DNA from: Nyssa sinensis
Taxonomy: Eukaryota; Streptophyta; Magnoliopsida; Cornales; Nyssaceae
Direction: 5' to 3'
DNA: 64,000 nucleotides
Assembly: GCA_008638375.1 (NCBI GenBank)
Contig: CM018031.1
Location: forward strand, 57,524,688 to 57,588,687
This document shows positions 58,855-64,000 of the stretch, piece after piece. The translations under genes were made by a program, and so were the position numbers. The notes beneath the pieces were generated by a model. The model was given only the letters and a program-made list of their open reading frames with translations. It was not told where the DNA came from and made no database searches. How positions within the stretch are numbered: the first letter of the stretch is position 1; each line of letters opens with the position of its first letter.

Positions 58855-61850
58855 TGGGTAGACACTGGGGCTACACTCCACATTTGCTCAAATAAATGAA
58901 TGTTCTCTACCTACAAACCTGTAAAGCACGAAGAATAACTATTTATGGGTAATTCTTCGAGCTCCAAAGTTGAAAGACGTGGAAAGGTGATACTGAAAAT
59001 GACATCTAGCAAAGAACTCACGCTCAACGATATGCTTCATGTGCCTAACATTCGCAAAAACCTAGTCTCTGAATCATTGCTTGGCAAGAATAATTTCAAA
59101 CTAGTCTTTGTGTCTGACAAATTTGGGCTCACTAAGAATGAGATGTTTGTGAGAAAGGGTTATTTGAGCGAGGGGCTCTTTAAGATGAATGTCATGACTA
59201 TTGTACCAAAATCTATTAATAATAATATTAATTCTTCTGCTTACTTGCTTGAGTGTTTAAATATTTGGCATGCTAGATTAGGACATGTCAATTATGATAC
59301 TTTACGTAGATTAATTAATTTAGAATTTTTGTCTAAATTTGATATTAATCCTAATCACAAATGTGAAACTTGTGTAGAATCTAAATTAACAAGATTACCT
59401 TTTCATTCTGTTGGAAGAAGCATTGAACCTCTAGATTTAATCCATAGTGATATTTGTGATTTAAAGTTTGTGCAAAGTAGAGAGGGAAAAAGTATTTTAT
59501 TACTTTTATTGATGATTGCAGTAGATATTGTTATGTGTATTTGCTAAAAAGCAAAGATGAGGCCATAGAAATGTTTAAACATTACAAGAATGAAGTTGAA
59601 AATCAACTTAGCAAAAAGATTAAGGTAATAAAAAGTGATAGAGGTAGTGAATATGAGTCACCTTTTGAGGAGTTCTGTTTAGAACATGGAATCATTCACT
59701 AAACTACCGCTCCTTATTCACCTCAATCTAATGGTATTGCTGAACGCAAAATTCGAACATTAAAAGAAATGATGAATGCTATGTTGTTAAGTTCTGGTTC
59801 ACCCCAGAATTTGTGGGGGGAAGCTTTGCTTTTCGCTAATTATATTCTCAACAAGTTACCTCACAAAAAAACTCATAAAACACCTTATGAATTATGAAAA
59901 GGTCACAGACCTTACTACAAATACTTAAGAGTGTGGGGGTGTTTAGCAAAAGTAGCAGTTCCTAAACCTAAAAAGGTTAAGATAGGACCAAAAATCATTA
60001 ACTGTGTATTCATTGGTTAAGCAAATAACAGTAGTGCGTATCGATTTCTTGTTCATAAATCTAAGATTCCTTATGTGCATGTTAATAAAATTATTGAGTC
60101 AAGGGATGCTTTATTTTTTCAAAATATATATCCTTATAACATGACACATGAATCAAGTTTACAGAAAATTCCTCTAGAAGCTACAATTAGTAATCATCAT
60201 GAAAATATAGACCAAAAGTTTATAATTGATGAACCTAGACATAGCAAGAGAGCAAAGAAATCAACGTCCTTTGGACCTGATTTTCTAACATATTTGTTAG
60301 AAAATGATCCTCAAACGTTCAAGGAAGCAATGTCCTCTCCCGAAGCTTCATATTGAAAAGAAGCAATCAATAGTGAAATTGAATCCATTATGCAAAATCA
60401 TACATGGGAATTAGTGGATCTTCCACCTTATTCCAAACCATTAGGATACAAATGGATCTTTAAAAAGAAGATGAAAGCTGATGGGTCAATAAAGAAATAT
60501 AAAGCAAGACTTGTTGTCAAAGGCTATAAGCAAAGGAAATGATTAGATTATTTTGATACTTACTCACCAGTTACTAGAATCACATCCATCTGTATGTTGA
60601 TTGCAATAGCATCCTTAAATGGATTAGAAATACATCAAATGGATGTAAAAACTGCTTTCTTAAATGGTGAGTTAGATGAAGAAATATATATGGAACAACC
60701 CAAAAGATTTATTGCTCTTGGACAAGAAAAAAAAGTATGTAAGCTTGTCAAATCCCTTTATAGATTAAAGCAAACACCAAAATAATGGCACGAGAAATTT
60801 GACAATGTAATGATGTCAAATGGATTCAAGATCAATGAGTGTGACAAATGTGTGTATGTCAAAATCACTCAAAAAGGATATGTCATTTTATGTCTTTATG
60901 TTGATGATATGCTAATTTTAGGTAGCACCATTGATATAATAAATGCTACAAAACAAATGTTATCTAGTAAATTTGATATGAAAGAGTTAGTTGTCGTAGA
61001 CACTATTCTAGGAATAAAAATTTCTAGAATGTCTGATGGACTTGTTTTATCACAATCTCATTACATTGAAAAATTACTTGATAAGTTCAAGAAGTATAAC
61101 ATAAATCTTGTAAAGACACCAGTGGATGTAAGTCTTCATTTTGCTAAAAATACTGGAGAAAGCATATCTCAATTAGAGTATTCTCGTATAATAGGCAGTT
61201 TAATGTATGTCATGAACTACACTCGACCTGCTATAGCATATTCTGTGAGTAAGCTTAGTCGATTTACGAGTAATATCTAGGAAACAATCACTAGAAAGCT
61301 ATAATAAGACTTTTAGGATATTTAAAATATATCCAAAATTATGGACTGCATTGCACGAGATATCCAGTTGTACTTGAAGGGTATAGTGATGTTAATTGGA
61401 TATCTGATTCAAAGGACTCCAAATCCACAAGTGGATATGTTTTTACTCTATGAAGTGCAGTTGTGTCTTGGGAAATCCTCCAAACAAACATGTATTGCTA
61501 GATCTACAATGGAATCTGAATTCATTGCTTTAAATAAAACTGGAGAAGAAGCAGAACGGCTTCATAATTTCTTAGAGGATATTCCAAATTGGTCAAGACC
61601 AATGCCCGCTATTTGTATACATTGTGATAGTCAATCAGTAATTGGAAAGGCACAAAGTCATATGTATAATGGTAAGTCACGACACATACGTTGAAGACAT
61701 AATACCGTTAGACAATTGCTCTCGAATGGAATTATCACTATTGACTATGTAAAGTCAAAAGATAATATTGCGGATTCACTTACGAAAGGCTTAACACGAG
61801 AGCAAGTGGAAAGTTCATAAAAGGGAATAGGTTTAAAGCCTATGTCTAAA
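58855..61850 (+). pseudogene. Copia pol (protease, integrase, reverse transcriptase, RNase H), dead
   Basis: Protease active site WVDTGATLHIC at 58855. Integrase has an HHCC-type zinc region (WHARLGHVNYDTLRR, then CETC, near 59266-59380), first catalytic Asp in HSDICDLK, second in KSDRGSEYES, and Glu in SPQSNGIAERK (about 59720-59750). Reverse transcriptase has QMDVKTAFLNGELDEEIYME near 60634 and the catalytic YVDD near 60897. RNase H shows ARSTMESEFIALNKTGEEAE near 61497 and a C-terminal YNGKSRHIR. Stops at about 58897, 59701, 59896, 60355, 60539, 60783, 61278 and 61692 break it. Most lie at conserved Trp (TGG to TGA) or Gln (CAA to TAA) codons. Not functional. Confidence 0.88.
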
Positions 61851-62430
61851 CAAGAGTTGTCATAGTGGCAACCCAACCTAGTTGACTAGAGATCCCAAGA
61901 TCTAGGTTCAAAGGGCCAACTGAACTATGAAGTAACTCAGTACGCACTAAGGAGATATCTACTCCTAACCATCCTATGATGAGACAATGCACATCTGTCG
62001 CGAGAACCAAGGATAAGTTACGCTTTTAATGATCTCTATATCTTGAAAAAATGTCTAAATAGGGTATTGCAGGATACTTTTCATAGAAATCACCTATATG
62101 AGTAAGAAGGGGCCGCTTCCATAGGAATTTGAAAGGTTGAATTCTCTAAAACACTCACGGAATCAAGAGGTGTTCAAGGCCAAAATGAACACAAACGTGA
62201 GAACCAACTATGTCTGAAAGGGTACTGTGTGATTTCTATTGTCTTGGTTTACACAAACGGCTGACAGTTCAAAGACCTCATGTCCACTGATTAGCTAAGT
62301 AAATCCGATAGTCATTCACTAGGGCAAGTTCAAAGGCAGTAGGCTACTTAACCCAATGCAGTAACCTTTTCACTATACTCGAACTCATGTTTGCATATCA
62401 TTTGCATTACTTTCAGTCAATTTCATTCAT
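61851..62430 (+). other. Copia 3' non-coding internal region
   Basis: Between the end of RNase H and the polypurine tract. No additional ORF is recognised. Confidence 0.5.
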
Positions 62431-62439
62431 GTGGGGGAT
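62431..62439 (+). other. Polypurine tract
   Basis: GTGGGGGAT immediately before the 3' LTR, the usual position for plus-strand priming. Confidence 0.75.
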
Positions 62440-63521
62440 TGTTGGAGAAAATGGGTTTTGAGCATAAATAATTAGCTATCTTTGAGCTAAAATTAAAGTG
62501 GGTCCCACACATTAATTTTAGTGGATCCACATGGGAATGTGTTCTCCTCCATGAGGAGATTAAGATCATATATTAGGTTGCTCACAACCATTAAGGAATG
62601 AAAGAAAAATTGCCCCCAAACATCACCACTTAGAAATGGTAACAAAAGCTTGAAACTTGTGGAAAAGCTTGTGTCCCATATAGGATGGGCACAAGGCTGT
62701 TTCAGAGTATATATACACCTACCTTGGAGGAGGGTTTGGGCCCCAAGGAGTACCCAAGTTTTGTGCATGGGGGAGGACCTAAGCAAATGCTTGGACCACC
62801 ACATACGTGCGTCGTCGCTGCCCCTCCCTACACCGAACCGAGTCGGGTTTGGGCTTGGGCTTGGCCCGTCGTATAGATATATCTTTTTGGAAAAAATTAA
62901 TTTAAATAATTTTCTATTAAACGCTTTCATTTTGTTACTGTTAAAAACAAATCAAAACATTTTCGTTTAGTTACTAGATCAATTAAAATTAAAAACGTCA
63001 TTGTTCTATGAGTACGTTGTTTGGTTTTGGTTTACATCCAAAACGACATCGTTTTGTGATTGCGTTGGTTTGACTTAACAGTCGTCTTCTTCATGGATGC
63101 GCCTGTGTCTGTTCACCATGAACAGACACAACTTAACCTTCATAACTGTACCAAACAGTCATGAAAAAGTCTATAAATACCCAGACCCTCATTGCATTCA
63201 TTCATTCGAAATATTGCATTCTCTCTCTCTGCATAAGTCAAGTTCGAGTTGCTGTCATTGTTGTATTCGTTGGGTTCTAAAGATTGAAGTGCTGCTTCTT
63301 TAGAATCGAAATCCGTTCTATCTTAGGAGACGATTGCTCATCACCTTGAGCACCGAGAGAGAGCAAATTTGTCTTAAGGAAATTGTGAATTTCACAAGGC
63401 TCGGATTTTCATTTTGTTCAAATTCAATAACAGTGAGTTTATATTTTTATATACAGTATTTATTCATTCTGTTTTAATTATTATAACAGTGTTTATTCAT
63501 TCTGTTTTAATTCTTGTAACA

Positions 63522-63561
<40 letters not shown>

Positions 63562-63580
63562 TCAGTATTTTAGGCCAACA
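62440..63580 (+). repeat. Copia 3' LTR
   Basis: Matches the 5' LTR along its length. It is 33 bases longer, partly because of a GT/TA microsatellite at about 63523-63560 where the 5' copy has only a short TA run. Confidence 0.93.
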
Positions 63581-63817
63581 AGATCTACATTTGTTAGCTA
63601 AAAAGAGAGATTTACACTTACAATTATACTACTATCTCCTTACACAATTATACTGCCTATCGAGAAATTATCTAGTAAAATCTAAATAAGTATTTTTCAT
63701 TGGATAGTCGCCCTCTTCTAATTAATAAGTATAAAATAGTTACAATTTATTAATTATTAGGAGCTGTTTAAAAATTATTCAAATTAGATTAAGTCAGAAC
63801 CATTCCTTTTAAGTTAT

Positions 63818-64000
63818 CTAATTTTCATATTTTCTTTTATTCTTATCCTTATGTTCTAATTTATTCTCTGCCTGTTCATATTTTTCTTGTGCGGACATGC
63901 ATCTTTCTTCTTGAGTGACGAAATCAATTCCACTGTCACCAGCATCCGTTGAAACAATTTCCACATTCTCTTCTTTTTGCAGCTCGCTCAATAAGTCTCT
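63818..64000 (-). pseudogene. Second ankyrin/PGG gene copy, exon 2 only, truncated, runs off the window
   Basis: On the minus strand from 64000: DLLSELQKEENVEIVSTDAG, a single DSGID minisatellite unit, then EQAENKLEHKDKNKRKYEN and a TAG at 63818-63820. This closely follows exon 2 of the gene at 39819-41900 up to the codon before the first membrane helix. There homology stops abruptly (GAAAATT|AGATAAC). The membrane domain is missing, so the copy is a 3'-truncated pseudogene or encodes a soluble variant. Exon 1, if present, lies beyond the window. Confidence 0.8.

Larger units (their letters stand above)
52908..63580 (+). mobile_element. Ty1-copia LTR retrotransposon, full length, inactive
   Basis: LTRs of 1108 and 1141 bases begin TGTTGGAG and end GGCCAACA. 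The flanking 5-bp duplication AGATC is perfect (52903-52907 and 63581-63585). Domain order is gag, protease, integrase, reverse transcriptase, RNase H, i.e. copia order. The polypurine tract GTGGGGGAT abuts the 3' LTR (62431-62439). No standard tRNA-iMet primer site follows the 5' LTR. Gag is split by a 3.58-kb solo LTR, and pol has many stops. The first 280 bases of the two LTRs differ at roughly 20 positions by eye, so the insertion is old. Confidence 0.93.

Noticed and set aside
62493..62970. Open frames on both strands in the 3' LTR (145 and 106 codons)
   Set aside because: Also present, broken, in the 5' LTR (53059-53298). They are frames of LTR DNA without domain support.

Overview
This is nuclear DNA from a flowering plant, most likely a eudicot. 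Intergenic sequence is very AT-rich, introns are plant-like, and the window is dominated by plant transposon superfamilies (CACTA, PIF/Harbinger, hAT and Mutator-type MITEs, Ty1-copia, large LTRs, a TRIM). I cannot name the species. There are no bacterial features, CRISPR arrays or bona fide tRNA/rRNA genes.

Layout. 1-377: a probable 3' exon of an unidentified minus-strand gene with an in-frame stop. 749-1029: a decayed TRIM retroelement. 6671-8720: the one clearly intact gene, an F-box/kelch-repeat protein (minus), with a likely intron in its 5' leader. 8.7-17.5 kb: AT-rich spacer with a family of long-inverted-repeat MITEs (one with a perfect 9-bp target duplication), a G-box/W-box cluster and a LINE scrap. 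17520-21207: a solo LTR of about 3.7 kb. 22.9-26.0 kb: a decayed PIF/Harbinger element (transposase and Myb-like ORFs). 28.2-29.0 kb: the C-terminal part of a receptor-like protein gene, cut at a CACTA terminus.

29.0-52.7 kb is the most remarkable part. It holds two related CACTA elements in opposite orientation, both with their 3' ends outward. The left one (29027 to about 37 kb) keeps a degenerate TNP2-type transposase and a TNPA-like gene but has no visible 5' end. The right one (43709-52700) has both ends and a 3-bp ATT target duplication, but has lost nearly all of TNP2. Both carry dense GCGACGC-type subterminal repeats and a tandem array of about 161-bp units (about 10 copies versus about 25). 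Between them lies an ankyrin-repeat membrane protein gene (39819-41900, minus) with a coding minisatellite and a frameshift in its C-terminal membrane domain.

52908-63580 is a full-length but dead Ty1-copia element (TG..CA LTRs, perfect AGATC target duplication), itself interrupted in gag by a 3.58-kb solo LTR. Immediately beyond it, running off the window, is a second, truncated copy of the ankyrin gene's second exon. The ankyrin locus is therefore probably an old duplicated pair pushed apart by about 22 kb of transposons. The genes form no common pathway; the story of the window is nested transposition around two host genes.
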